NCBI GenBank assembly: GCA_034670145.1
Contig: JAXMOA010000008.1
Coordinates: forward strand, 1-64,000
From: HXMU1420-2 sp034670145
Lineage (GTDB): Bacteria > Pseudomonadota > Alphaproteobacteria > Rhodobacterales > Rhodobacteraceae
Length of the DNA stretch: 64,000 nt
Reading direction: 5' to 3'
In this document: one piece after another, positions 1 to 10,145 of the stretch
Layout: each line of letters begins with the position of its first letter
How positions within the stretch are numbered: position 1 is the first letter of the stretch
The notes under the pieces: generated by a model
The model's database searches: none
Seen by the model: only the letters and a program-made list of their open reading frames with translations
Told to the model about the DNA's origin: nothing
Translations under genes and position numbers: made by a program

Positions 1-1
1 C

Positions 2-124
2 AACAAGATCAAGAACTACCGCGCGATTGCAACCCGATACGACAAACGCGACGACAACTTCCTCGCCTCGGTCCAACTCGCTTCTATCCGCATCTGGTTG
101 CGGAGTTATGAGTCGGTGGCCTAG
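2..124 (+). mobile_element. IS5-family transposase, C-terminal end (runs off left edge)
   Basis: An open frame enters from the left edge and ends at a TAG at 122-124. Its 40 residues include the stretches RAIATRYDKRDDNF and LASVQLASIRIWLR, which I recognise as the C-terminus of IS5-family (IS427-like) DDE transposases. The rest of the element lies outside the window, so intactness cannot be judged. I could not identify a convincing terminal inverted repeat just downstream. It marks the left side of the window as mobile-element-rich DNA. Confidence 0.75.
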
Positions 125-718
125 GGTGTACAATGGGATCTGATGTCATTTGGCTGACAGTGCGCCTCACAAAGCAGGAATTCAATTGCCCAGAATGAAA
201 TCTCAAGTCAAATACTGTCATCTTCGGACAGCGGCCAGCTCTCCGAACTGGACGGCCCACTTCGGACCTTCGAACAACGTGCAGCTAACGGCGGCAGTGA
301 GCCCATTGTGACCAATGCTGCGCTGAGGATGAATGACGGCTCTGCGCAGGTAGCGACATTTGCAAAGTCGTGGTGGCAAGCCAGGCCAACGGACGCGACC
401 GGCCCAAAGCCGACGTTTGCATAGTTTATCAACGCGGCGATTAAGCTCACGTAAATCCACCGTTCATTGTCTGAGCAAGACTTTGAGTTCATAAAGACTG
501 TATTCGATACGAAGCCACAGTCGTCACAGCCGCTACGAGCCATTGATCGCAGCGTCGGCAGATTCAGTGACCGAGGCACGTTACGCGCTGATACTCTCGC
601 CGCCCAACACTTTGATTTTTCTGTCTTGGTTCAAATCCACGCATCGATAGTTGGTTGAAGGCCCATGCCGTTGGCGGGAGAGTCTCTCGATTTCAAACAC
701 ACGGGCCCTCAGCATGTA
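125..718. other. Gene-free stretch with decayed, repeat-like sequence
   Basis: No reading frame here has a ribosome-binding site or a recognisable product. On the minus strand, 208-460 translates to text such as NVGFGPVASVGLACHHDF, which resembles the degenerate non-coding repeats often mis-called as small proteins in alphaproteobacterial genomes. That resemblance is from memory and is only an inference. The stretch separates the IS5 remnant from the amidohydrolase genes and contains no obvious promoter or terminator. Confidence 0.5.
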
Positions 719-2407
719 TTAGTGTTCGACGTCCAGAAGCGCTCCTGCTCCAGAGTCATCATGCACGTCGATTGTGACTAATTCCGGGTTTACGCCGATC
801 GTGTGTTCGTTCAACCATTTGTTGACCTCAATTGTTTCGAAACGTCCGTTGGCTTCGAGCGGAAACCGTATTGCTTCACCCGCCTTGACGGGCAGCACTT
901 CATTTTCCTTGACCACAATCGTGCCGTTCACAATGACATATGGAATACCTGTCGTCGGCGTGCCGTGCTCGCCAACCTTGTAGCCGGAATTGTCCGTGAT
1001 CGTTTGAGGATCAAAGATCGTGATATCGGCGACTTTGCCCACCTGCATCCGGCCTCGGTCCTGCATTGACTTCAACCCGGTGTCGCCCAGATGTTTGGCA
1101 ACCCAGTAGCTGGCCTGCGCAATGGTGAACATCAGCGGTACGCCCTGTTCACGGCCCATACGGAAGGTCGCTCCACGGGTGCCGGACGTTCTGGGGTGAC
1201 CGCGATAGTCGGAGTACTCCGCGTCCCATGGCAGCAATTCACCATCTTCGCCGACACCCGCCATTGCATCGCTGGCCAGTGTCATATGCGGAACCGTCAA
1301 CCAATAGGGCATCCACTCTTCGCGGTATGGAAAGAACACGACAACAGCCCGTCCTGGGTTGGATTCAAGAAGTGCCGCGTATGTCTCATCCGTGAGATAG
1401 GCGTCATCGACCGGATCATAGAGCGTGTCTTCGTAGCGGTAGCCGTATTTTTCCCGCCATTCCGCTGGGCGCAGGAAGTCTGCACTGACTGGTGTCGATC
1501 CCGCCGCATAAGGGTAATACTCCGACCACATATTGAGGCCTTTGTCGCGGGCCATCTGGAGTTTTTCTTCAATTTCCCACCAGCCGTAATCATTGTTATG
1601 GGCCATCAAAAGAGGTGCATCCAGCAACATCGCGTTGGTGAAGATCTCGTCAAAGGCGATGGGCGCTTCCGTCGGTGTATCCTGAATTAGGTGATACCGA
1701 GTATGCACGGACGTGAGGCGGCCATAGTTTGCGGCCGCCCGTTGCGCGGCGAAAAGCTCGTAACTGGTCAGACCGCGCGCCATATAGGCGGCCCCCACCC
1801 CAACCCCAATCGCACCGTTCTTAAGGTCGGTGTCCAGGATTTGCATGACCTCGTTCATCTGGTCGATAGACGATCTGGTAACGGACCATCCGACAATTCC
1901 ATCCGCGCCCGCCGCAGCGATATAGGGGGTTGCTCGCGCATAATCAGTTGGTTCACTTAGTCCAGCCTCAGGATCATGAACCGCCATCCGTGCCATTATC
2001 ATTCCTGCTGTGGTGCCATAATTCACCTGCCATCCGGTTTCGACTTTTTCATCATACCACCCACCGACATTGAACGCGCCAAGTTCCAAATCCATCCCTG
2101 TGGTGACGCCATCCCGCAGCGCCATCTTGGTCGCAAATTCATCTACGGCGTGGTAATGCGTATCGATGAAACCGGGGGCCACAACGTGACCGGTGGCATC
2201 AATGGTTTCCGCACCTGAAAGAGGCTGCTTGCTGATGGCGACGATGCGCCCATCAGAGATGCCAACATTGGCGACATCATCGAACATCGTTTCAGGGTCC
2301 ATGACCCGGCCGTTGTTGATCACGAGGTCGTAGTTTTGGGCGTATGCCGCTGATGCAGCCAGACCGCCCACAACGAGGGTCGTCGTTAAAAGTCTAAATC
2401 TGCTCAT
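719..2407 (-). CDS. Exported amidohydrolase, N-acyl-D-amino-acid deacylase (D-aminoacylase-like) family
   Basis: A 562-residue metal-dependent amidohydrolase expected to cleave an N-acyl group or related amide outside the cytoplasm. Residues 1-23 form a signal peptide ending AYA before QNYD. The family core follows: NGRVMDPET near the N-terminus, GFIDTHYH as the first metal-binding HxH, SVHTRYH and MAHNND as later histidine motifs, ASDAM as the aspartate region, and the closing VGKVADITIFDP motif. The cysteine that bridges the metals in classical D-aminoacylases is not at the expected place; the sequence there reads TTGMDLELG. The start at 2407 is chosen because GGAG precedes it by 9 bases. 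An earlier ATG at 2440 overlaps the upstream stop as ATGA and is the alternative. It is downstream of, and probably cotranscribed with, a second amidohydrolase. Substrate is unknown. Confidence 0.8.
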   Translation of the reverse strand: MSRFRLLTTTLVVGGLAASAAYAQNYDLVINNGRVMDPETMFDDVANVGISDGRIVAISKQPLSGAETIDATGHVVAPGFIDTHYHAVDEFATKMALRDGVTTGMDLELGAFNVGGWYDEKVETGWQVNYGTTAGMIMARMAVHDPEAGLSEPTDYARATPYIAAAGADGIVGWSVTRSSIDQMNEVMQILDTDLKNGAIGVGVGAAYMARGLTSYELFAAQRAAANYGRLTSVHTRYHLIQDTPTEAPIAFDEIFTNAMLLDAPLLMAHNNDYGWWEIEEKLQMARDKGLNMWSEYYPYAAGSTPVSADFLRPAEWREKYGYRYEDTLYDPVDDAYLTDETYAALLESNPGRAVVVFFPYREEWMPYWLTVPHMTLASDAMAGVGEDGELLPWDAEYSDYRGHPRTSGTRGATFRMGREQGVPLMFTIAQASYWVAKHLGDTGLKSMQDRGRMQVGKVADITIFDPQTITDNSGYKVGEHGTPTTGIPYVIVNGTIVVKENEVLPVKAGEAIRFPLEANGRFETIEVNKWLNEHTIGVNPELVTIDVHDDSGAGALLDVEH

Positions 2408-2436
2408 TTTTGGATGCTCCAGTAGGTTTGAAAATT

Positions 2437-3993
2437 TCATTTCGTAACAGCATTGCGGATCGGCTGACCGTAAGGCGCGTCCAGCACCAATTCACCGTCG
2501 CGCACTGCAAAGCCGCCGTTTACCAGCACGGCCTGTACACCAACGGTCAGTTGGTTGGCATTGGCGAAGGTGGCCAAATCAGCGATCGTTGCAGGATCGA
2601 AGACGACGATATCCGCGTCCATCCCAATCTGAATCCGGCCTTTGTTCCGCATCTGCGGCACACTGTCTTCAATTGTCTGTGCGGGCATCAGCGACATCTT
2701 CCGGATCGCTTCATTGAGTGAAAGAAGCCCGCGCTCCCGCACATAGGAGCGAAGGACCTTGGAATACGTTGCGGTTGAACGCGGGTGGCTGAACACCTTT
2801 TCCGGCAGCGGCCATTCATCCCCCTCATAGGTTTGGACGTTGCCATCTTCGTCGAAGTAGGACCAAAATACGGAATCCGAGGCGATCAGCACCGAAGGAT
2901 GGGTCACCGACGCGTCCAGCAGGGCCAGATCCTCCGCCTTGTTCTCATCGAGGAAATGCCAGGTGATGAACGTGCCGGGCTTGTTGGCCTGATAGTCCGC
3001 CAGTTCGTCTTCGGTCATCCTGTCCGCGCCGAGCTGAAAGTTATTGGCTGTCGAAGACATCCGGCCGCGCCAGTCAGGGCCGCTGAACATGGCCGCGCCA
3101 ACCACGGTGTTGGCGGCGCCAAAAGGATAGGCCTCGGTCGTGACCCTGATGCCTTTGGTTTGCGCCTCTTCAATCAGCGCCAGCGTGGCATGAATATCGG
3201 ACAACGAGGTCGAATTTATGTGACAAAGATGCATGTGCGCGCCGGTGATCGCAGCGTTGCCGATCAGCTCCTTGACCGCCTCGAAGGAACTCTGTGGCTC
3301 GATGTTGCTGGCGTATCGCACATGTGTGTAGGTCGGGACGTTGTATTCGTTGGCCAACTCGGCAAGAGCGAAATACTCTTTCTGCCCATAGCCCGGCGCA
3401 TAACCGGCGTTCACGCCGATGCCGATTGCCCCCTCCTTCAGGCCCTGTTCAAGCAGCGACAGGATATTTTCGGATTGATCCGGGTTGGCAATATCCATCT
3501 TCCAGTCATTGCGGCTCTGTGCATCCTGAAAATAGGCTGCTGTTGCCAGCGGGTCGGTGTCCGAAAAGGTCGCGATCCGGCTGTATGTCCAGCCCGCTGA
3601 GGCACCGTAGTTGATCGGCAGGCTTTTCTGCGCCTGCGCGTCATACCAATCGCCGATGGGTAGAACGCCGGATTCAAGCTCCAGCGATGTTGTGACGCCC
3701 TGAATGACCTGCATTCGGTAGTCGCCGATGTTCTGACCGTGTGCGTGCAGGTCAATGAAACCAGGCGACACCACGTGACCGGTGGCATCAATCACCACAT
3801 CGCCCTCGAGTGGAAATTCGCTGATGGCCACGATCTTGTCGCCTTCGATGGCAACATTCCGAATGGCATCAAGCCCGGTCTCGGGGTCGATCACCCGACC
3901 GCCCACGATCACAACGTCATTGGCCCGCACGACCACAGTTGAGGATAATAGAGCGGCTATCGCACAAGCAGCCAAATACTTTGCCTTCAACAC
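2437..3993 (-). CDS. Exported amidohydrolase, N-acyl-D-amino-acid deacylase family (tandem paralogue)
   Basis: A 518-residue amidohydrolase related to its downstream neighbour. The GTG start at 3993 is preferred over upstream starts because GGAGG lies 8 bases before it and because it places a signal peptide (LAACAIAALLSST, cut near VRA) at the N-terminus. Metal-site motifs are visible: GFIDLHAHG (HxH), YTHVRYA, HLCHINS and IASDS, and the typical end DADIVVFDPATI. As in the neighbour, the bridging-cysteine position carries acidic residues (TTSLELESG). The pair shares a direction and a very tight junction, and both face an AraC regulator across about 170 bases. I infer a small periplasmic catabolic unit for N-acylated D-amino acids or similar amides; the family assignment is firm, the substrate is not. 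Confidence 0.8.
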   Translation of the reverse strand: MLKAKYLAACAIAALLSSTVVVRANDVVIVGGRVIDPETGLDAIRNVAIEGDKIVAISEFPLEGDVVIDATGHVVSPGFIDLHAHGQNIGDYRMQVIQGVTTSLELESGVLPIGDWYDAQAQKSLPINYGASAGWTYSRIATFSDTDPLATAAYFQDAQSRNDWKMDIANPDQSENILSLLEQGLKEGAIGIGVNAGYAPGYGQKEYFALAELANEYNVPTYTHVRYASNIEPQSSFEAVKELIGNAAITGAHMHLCHINSTSLSDIHATLALIEEAQTKGIRVTTEAYPFGAANTVVGAAMFSGPDWRGRMSSTANNFQLGADRMTEDELADYQANKPGTFITWHFLDENKAEDLALLDASVTHPSVLIASDSVFWSYFDEDGNVQTYEGDEWPLPEKVFSHPRSTATYSKVLRSYVRERGLLSLNEAIRKMSLMPAQTIEDSVPQMRNKGRIQIGMDADIVVFDPATIADLATFANANQLTVGVQAVLVNGGFAVRDGELVLDAPYGQPIRNAVTK

Positions 3994-4165
3994 ATTCAAT
4001 TCCTCCACATTTTCAAATCTTCCGACCCGTCCAGTCGCCGGAAATTCTGTCTCCGGCACCGCAGACATTTACCATGGTTCTCGAACTGGCTATTTACATC
4101 TCGTGCCAGCCAGACAAGAACGCTGTCACCTTAAGTAAATTTTTAGCAGAAAGGCGGGAGCCCGG

Positions 4166-5197
4166 ATGAACTATCCGTCTGACCTAAAACTCACAAGGGC
4201 AACGCTGGTGCTGCTCCCGCTTACCACAGAATTTGCCCAACGTGGTGGCGATGTTGAAGCGCTGTTGCTCAGACACAAGATACCTTCGGCCGCGCTGACC
4301 ACCCCGACGATGCTTGTCGATGCGTCCGCATGCTACGCCGCAATGGAGGATATGGCGGAGACCCTCGGCGATGTTCATTTCGGCGCAAAGGTAGCGACTG
4401 AAGTCGCAAACAAAGGCGCACCAGCCATTTGGAAAGCTGCAAAAAATGCCGTCACGTTGGGAGATTTCTTGGCCCGGATTGTGTTGGAAATCGCGACGCA
4501 AGTTGACAATGTGCGCTACTTGTTTTCCGCATCAGCCGGCGCTGCGAGCTTCGAAGTCCAGCGCACGCTCAGGGTTTCGGGGCCAACCACACAACTGGAT
4601 GCTATCGGCGTTGTCTTCTACGTAAGCCTGATCAAACGGGGATTGGGAAATACATTCGATCCAAAAAGCATCATCGTTACTTCGCCAACTAATGCAGGCT
4701 TTCCACCGGGCTTCCTGCCTAAAAGCTCTTTCATCAAGTCCAACATTAACGGCCTGCGAATTTCTTTCCCTCCGCAATGGCTCTGGGAGCCGTTTTCACC
4801 CGGCTGGGACGTGGTTGAGACTCCGCGGGGAGAGTTCGCACGCGATGGTAGCTCCGGTGCAACGGTTGCCTATTTTCGGAGCCTGCTTGTGGAGAATATC
4901 GGTGTCGAGGGCCTGTCGCTGAACCGTTTTGCTGAAATCTGCGGCACGCACCCACGTCAGATGCAGCGCATTCTGTCGGCCCAAGGCGTCACCTATAGTC
5001 AGATGAAAGACGAGGCCCGTCGGCACCTCGCGGTTGAGCTTGTCGCGAACACAAACACACCTATCGCGCAGATCGGATTGCGGGTTGGCCTCTCGAGCCC
5101 GTCAGCATTAACTCGAGCATTCAGGCAGTGGACCGGGAAGACACCTTCGCATTTTCGTGCCGAAACCACACGAGACCAAAAACCATTGGAACTCTGA
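4166..5197 (+). CDS. AraC-family transcriptional regulator
   Basis: A 343-residue regulator with the two-part layout of the OruR/ArgR-like AraC group: a 200-residue N-terminal ligand-sensing region (arabinose-binding-like) and a C-terminal double helix-turn-helix. The DNA-binding part is clear in LNRFAEICGTHPRQMQRILS followed by IAQIGLRVGLSSPSALTRAF, then GKTPSHFR at the end of the domain. It is transcribed away from the two amidohydrolase genes and shares their upstream region, so it most likely controls them in response to their substrate. The start is preceded by AAGGCGGGAGCCCGG, a good ribosome-binding site. No defect is visible. Confidence 0.88.
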   Translation: MNYPSDLKLTRATLVLLPLTTEFAQRGGDVEALLLRHKIPSAALTTPTMLVDASACYAAMEDMAETLGDVHFGAKVATEVANKGAPAIWKAAKNAVTLGDFLARIVLEIATQVDNVRYLFSASAGAASFEVQRTLRVSGPTTQLDAIGVVFYVSLIKRGLGNTFDPKSIIVTSPTNAGFPPGFLPKSSFIKSNINGLRISFPPQWLWEPFSPGWDVVETPRGEFARDGSSGATVAYFRSLLVENIGVEGLSLNRFAEICGTHPRQMQRILSAQGVTYSQMKDEARRHLAVELVANTNTPIAQIGLRVGLSSPSALTRAFRQWTGKTPSHFRAETTRDQKPLEL

Positions 5198-5876
5198 ATA
5201 GCGGGACGCCGGAAGTTCGCCTTCCACCCGTTCCGTCTATCGCGAACGGCCCATTGCGGCCATTAACCATCTGCCTCGTTCGCTGCGTTGCGGCCCGTGA
5301 GACCGGACTTTCGCTGCTCCAGCGAAATCAGGAGCCGGGCGAATTCACACAATGCGAGACTTTGCTGCCGTTCGATCTCCTTAGACCAAGGTCCGCTTAG
5401 ACGCTCGTTTTCGTTTAAGGCAAATTAGCCCCCAGTCTTAAAGCTCTATTCGATCTCTATCGTTGGCCTTTGATGTCCACGTTGGAGATTTCGCGAATAT
5501 TGGTAGAGGGCGATGATGTTTGGAGCCAAATCACGCACTTCGTCAGCGACGAGTGCCGAATTTATCGCATCCTCCATACGATAACTCGCCACTTCTTTGC
5601 GAAGACGGTCATGTTCAGTCCTCACACTCTGAGACGTTTCCGAACGAAGGTATGCTCTTCTAGAGCGTTGATTGCGTCATCGTTTAGAGCGTCCGAGTAT
5701 GCTTTGTGAGTTTTCGGCGCGAGTACGTTGTCTCTAAGTGCGCCCGCGATCCACATCTTACCCGCACTTTCGACGCGGTTTAACAGTTCGCTACCCGCCG
5801 CCGCCGGGAACGCAAGCAACTTGATGCTTGACGCAACAATCTCAGTGCCAATTGCTGCCTGGTCGCTGTCCCTGGC
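5198..5876. other. Intergenic stretch with repeat-like sequence, no supported gene
   Basis: No frame here shows a start with a ribosome-binding site and a recognisable product. On the plus strand, 5204-5400 translates to fragments such as RLPPVPSIANGPLRPLTI, which resemble the dispersed, mis-called intergenic repeats of roseobacters (inference from memory). Between 5600 and 5876 the minus strand stays open and continues the frame of the IS3 orfA remnant, but I recognise nothing in it. This is decayed DNA between the AraC gene and the insertion-sequence remnants. Confidence 0.45.
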
Positions 5877-5972
5877 TCCGGAGCTGTAATCGCCCTCGTG
5901 ATCCAGTACCATCCGCACCGCTCGGTTGCGAAGTTCTTCTGGATAACGTGTTCCGTTCTTCGTCTTTCCCAT
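5877..5972 (-). pseudogene. IS3-family transposase OrfA remnant (N-terminal 32 codons)
   Basis: The first 30 or so residues, containing TRYPEELRNRAVRMVLDHEG, match the helix-turn-helix start of IS3-family OrfA transposases. After YSSG the similarity stops. The frame stays open for another 84 residues, but these lack the SIAPKIGCS-type continuation that the family has. OrfB is missing. This is therefore a junction-truncated remnant, not a functional transposase. Confidence 0.65.
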
Positions 5973-6046
5973 GACCCAGTATCCTTACTTCTGGGTCTCC
6001 GGCAAACAAGGGGCGGTTCACACCAGTCTTCGAAGCAGCAACGCCG

Positions 6047-6199
6047 ATGTTGTCCCAACTTATCAAGGCGGAAATGGCCGAACGTGAAGTCCGGTCCATC
6101 GCCTATCAAACCAAGGTGGCGGGCTTTCCGTCTTACAAGGACCTCGCAGGCTTCGACTTCAAATCCAGCGAGATCAACGAAGCCACTGCGGGGTTGCAT
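6047..6199 (+). pseudogene. IstB-like (IS21 family) ATPase remnant
   Basis: About 50 residues, including LIKAEMAEREVRSIAYQ, KDLAGFDFKSSEINEA and a following LHSLTRDF, correspond to the region just upstream of the Walker A motif in IS21-family IstB helper ATPases. The GPGTGKTH-type P-loop is not reached. Sequence identity is lost after about 6200, so only an internal fragment survives. Together with the IS3 remnant 75 bases away it shows repeated insertion and decay at this spot. Confidence 0.65.
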
Positions 6200-6368
6200 T
6201 CGCTAACTCGCGACTTCTCGATCAAACACGCGTGTTGGGCATTTTCTTCGGCAACTTTTCACCGTCGCTTCTTTTGCGGCCCTGAGCCTGCCTGATGCAG
6301 CGAGCCTCTGCTTCTCCCGCTGCCATACGGGCTCCATCTTTCGTGATACAAAATCACGTGGCTGATAC

Positions 6369-6503
6369 CTATTTCTTCTTGTGCTCCCCAAGATTATTCA
6401 GGGCTCTGCCCTTCGTGAAGTCGGCTGTCGCAACGACCTTTTCCTTCACCTTCTTGGGTTTCTTCGCTTCTCTGTTTCCACGCTTCTTGTCACCTTTTGA
6501 CAC
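6369..6503 (-). CDS. Small lysine-rich protein downstream of groEL
   Basis: A 44-residue open frame starting at GTG (6501-6503), preceded by a strong ribosome-binding site (GGAGG, 7 bases away) and ending in TAG. The product is extremely basic: SKGDKKRGNREAKKPKKVKE followed by KVVATADFTKG and a KKK end. I recall similar short 'NREAKKPKKEKPK' proteins as conserved hypotheticals of alphaproteobacteria. It is on the same strand as groESL, about 110 bases after groEL, and may be read through with it. Function is unknown; the composition suggests nucleic-acid or acidic-protein contact, which is only inference. Confidence 0.6.
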   Translation of the reverse strand: MSKGDKKRGNREAKKPKKVKEKVVATADFTKGRALNNLGEHKKK

Positions 6504-6613
6504 GTCAGATCCTCCTGATCCAGATTTCTGTTTCTGATGCTTTTCTTTCTTCCCTGGTCTTCGTCAGTTTGCGATTTGGCGCCCCAGGGGCCCTGCCAAT
6601 GAGATGCGGGCGA

Positions 6614-8251
<1,638 letters not shown>

Positions 8252-8295
8252 GGTCGGGTGCTCCTGAGAATGAAATTTCGGCGTCGCTGTCGGGG

Positions 8296-8583
8296 TCAGG
8301 CCATGACGCCGAGAATGTCACTCTCCTTCATGATTATGAGATCTTCGCCATCGAGCTTGATTTCGGTTCCTGACCATTTTCCGAACAGGATCCGGTCGCC
8401 AGCCTTGACGTCCATGGCGATGCGCTCGCCGTCCTCGTCCTTGGCGCCGGCGCCGATCGCCACGATCTCACCCTCCTGTGGCTTCTCTTTTGCGGTGTCC
8501 GGGATGATGAGCCCGCCTGAGGTCTTCGCGTCGCCTTCAATGCGGCGGACGAGAACCCGGTCGTGGAGTGGAGTGAACGACAC
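8296..8583 (-). CDS. groS: Co-chaperonin GroES (10 kDa subunit)
   Basis: The 95-residue product is a complete GroES: it caps GroEL rings in the folding cycle. The start PLHDRVLVRRIEG, the mobile-loop region KTSGGLIIPDTAKEK, and the end DLIIMKESDILGVMA are all family-typical. It is the first gene of the groESL operon. Its promoter region carries a CIRCE element about 55 bases upstream of the start, so it is expected to be repressed by HrcA and induced by heat or protein-folding stress. AAGGAGCACTTACGTG gives a good ribosome-binding site. Confidence 0.97.
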   Translation of the reverse strand: MSFTPLHDRVLVRRIEGDAKTSGGLIIPDTAKEKPQEGEIVAIGAGAKDEDGERIAMDVKAGDRILFGKWSGTEIKLDGEDLIIMKESDILGVMA

Positions 8584-8637
8584 GTAAGTGCTCCTTCTTC
8601 GGATTTCCTAGGGAGCATGGCGATGTTAGGATGTGCT

Positions 8638-8664
8638 TTGGCACTCGCCATACCGGAGTGCCAA
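8638..8664. promoter_or_regulatory. CIRCE element (HrcA operator) of groESL
   Basis: A perfect 9-9-9 inverted repeat, TTGGCACTC-N9-GAGTGCCAA, with arms at 8638-8646 and 8656-8664. It differs from the consensus TTAGCACTC-N9-GAGTGCTAA by one symmetrical change in each arm. It is 55-80 bases upstream of the groES start, where HrcA normally binds. hrcA itself is not in the window, so the chromosomal HrcA presumably acts here. Confidence 0.93.
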
Positions 8665-8777
8665 TGCTATTGAAATGATGGCTCAGCAAGGGTTCTACAA
8701 TAGCACCTCAAAGAATATTTTTTTCTTTCCGTGAGTGCATATCCATAAATGCTCCCGCCCACTGTTGAAGCTTGACA

Positions 8778-9014
8778 TCACAAGCGCCGAACAGAGTTAC
8801 CGCCAGCAATGATCGCGTTGATCAAGTCTGCGACGGCTCGGTGCCTTTCCGTTTCGGGGTCGGGCCCGACCGCGTTCTCATGCGTCGCTGCGGCGTCGCG
8901 AAGAACCCCCACGATCTCGTGCTCCGGCAGCAGCCCGCGCTCGTTCAAGGCAAGCAGGAGCGCCTCGCAGATCGATAGGGCGGCCTCGCCTGCATGTTCG
9001 TTCGCCGTGGACAT
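8778..9014 (-). CDS. Conserved hypothetical protein, stress-island type (78 aa)
   Basis: The ATG at 9014 is chosen because AAAGGA lies just upstream; the longer open frame has no such signal. The 78-residue protein is mostly helical with the pattern EAALSICEALLLALNERGLL, then RDAAATHENA and the end IIAGGNSVRR. I recall the same short protein in rhizobia and other alphaproteobacteria next to stress genes, but no function is known. It lies upstream of groESL on the same strand, beyond the CIRCE promoter, and faces a divergent Crp/Fnr-type regulator. Confidence 0.7.
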   Translation of the reverse strand: MSTANEHAGEAALSICEALLLALNERGLLPEHEIVGVLRDAAATHENAVGPDPETERHRAVADLINAIIAGGNSVRRL

Positions 9015-9163
9015 CAGGGGTTCCTTTCGTGGCACCGTGAACCGGGAACAGGTAAGGTTCAAATGCATCCGTACTTTTCGCAGGAATTGCATTATGCTGG
9101 ACTGATCCAGAGCAGTGTCCGGGCCGATTTCCGCTCTTGGGTCAAGACACGCCGGGAGGCCTC

Positions 9164-9898
9164 ATGACATCAGTTGAACACAGCCCTCTGGCCCGCAAGC
9201 TTTCGGCCTTCGTCGCTCTGTCGGAGGTCGAACTGGCCGTGCTTGAACAACTGCACCAGCGCCGCCGATCCTTCGTCGCGGGGCGCGATATGGTGCATCA
9301 GGGTCAGACAGCTCAAGCTGCCTATATTCTGTCCGCGGGTTGGGTCTGTTCCTACAAGCTACAGGCCGACGGGACGCGGCAGATCGTGGATTTCCAGGTG
9401 CCGGGCGATTTTCTGGGGTTACGGAGCGTTCTCTTGCGCACCTCGGACCACAGCTTCGAACCTATCGTGGACATCGAGGCAGCCGAAGTGCTGACGAGCG
9501 ACCTATTGGAAGTTTTAGCGCAGACCCCTCGCTTGGCGACCGCCATACTCTGGGCGGCGTCAAGGGACGAGGCGATGGTCGTGGAGCATCTCGTCGGGAT
9601 CGGTCGGCGTGATGCGAACGCCCGCATGGCGCACTTCCTACTGGAGCTGGGATCGAGGCTTGCGCTGGTCGGCATGGGCAGCAAGGAAGGGTTCGAATGC
9701 CCGCTGACGCAGTATCATCTCGCCGATACGCTGGGGTTGAGCGCGGTCCATGTAAACCGCGTCCTGCGCCAGCTTCGCGAGAGTGGACTGGTGACCTTTC
9801 GGGACGGACTTGTGACATTTCACGACCATGGCGGGCTGGTGGAACTTGCCGAGTTCGATCCGGCATATCTGGACCAGACCGGGCCGCTCCTGAAATGA
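9164..9898 (+). CDS. Crp/Fnr-family transcriptional regulator
   Basis: A 244-residue regulator: an N-terminal cyclic-nucleotide-binding-like beta barrel (GWVCSYKLQADGTRQIVDFQ, VPGDFLGLRS) and a C-terminal winged helix (CPLTQYHLADTLGLSAVHVN, RVLRQLRESGLV). It lacks the N-terminal cysteine cluster of oxygen-sensing FNR, so it is not an iron-sulfur FNR. The start at 9164 follows GGGAGG. Similar regulators are frequent in alphaproteobacterial stress islands, and this one probably controls some of the small genes around it; the ligand is unknown. A GC-rich hairpin lies directly after the stop. Confidence 0.9.
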   Translation: MTSVEHSPLARKLSAFVALSEVELAVLEQLHQRRRSFVAGRDMVHQGQTAQAAYILSAGWVCSYKLQADGTRQIVDFQVPGDFLGLRSVLLRTSDHSFEPIVDIEAAEVLTSDLLEVLAQTPRLATAILWAASRDEAMVVEHLVGIGRRDANARMAHFLLELGSRLALVGMGSKEGFECPLTQYHLADTLGLSAVHVNRVLRQLRESGLVTFRDGLVTFHDHGGLVELAEFDPAYLDQTGPLLK

Positions 9899-9900
9899 AA

Positions 9901-9931
9901 GGGCCGCCCTCGATTGCTCGGCAGGCGGCCC
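9901..9931. terminator. Candidate bidirectional terminator hairpin
   Basis: An 8-bp stem GGGCCGCC / GGCGGCCC with a 15-base loop sits between the convergent Crp/Fnr gene (stop at 9898) and the small gene ending at 9957. No run of T follows, so factor-independent termination is uncertain, but the position between convergent genes fits. Confidence 0.5.
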
Positions 9932-9956
9932 AGGTGATCACGTCAGACGCCGGAGG

Positions 9957-10145
9957 TCACGCGAGGGCGTGGGTCGCCGCGTCGAGTTCCTTGTTGGTCT
10001 CGGCGTCGTTCTTCGCCGTGTTTGCCTTCTCGGCGGCCTGGTAGTGCTTCAGCGCCGCGTCCTTTTTCGGACCGGTGGGCGCCTTGTCCCAGGCGGCTTT
10101 CACGGACTTCATCTTGTCGGCTGTCTTGGTCTGTTCTGGTGTCAG
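9957..10145 (-). CDS. Small conserved helical protein, probable CTG start (62 aa)
   Basis: The conserved part LTPEQTKTADKMKSVKAAWD, GPKKDAALKHYQAAEKA and ELDAATHALA matches a short protein family I know from alphaproteobacteria. Members start a residue or two before LTPEQ. In frame the only codon there is CTG (10143-10145), and AAAGGA sits 8 bases upstream, so I place the start at CTG. ATG, GTG or TTG starts further upstream would add an unrelated extension (MCTPIF...). Function is unknown. It is convergent with the Crp/Fnr gene and belongs to the same group of island stress-type small genes. Confidence 0.6.
   Translation of the reverse strand: MTPEQTKTADKMKSVKAAWDKAPTGPKKDAALKHYQAAEKANTAKNDAETNKELDAATHALA

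Noticed and set aside
1091..1690. Long plus-strand open frame opposite the first amidohydrolase
   Set aside because: It is the antisense shadow of a clear, full-length enzyme gene; no ribosome-binding site and no recognisable product.
5600..5876. C-terminal extension of the IS3 OrfA frame as a novel gene
   Set aside because: It only continues an open frame past a transposase breakpoint; no start, no recognisable domain.
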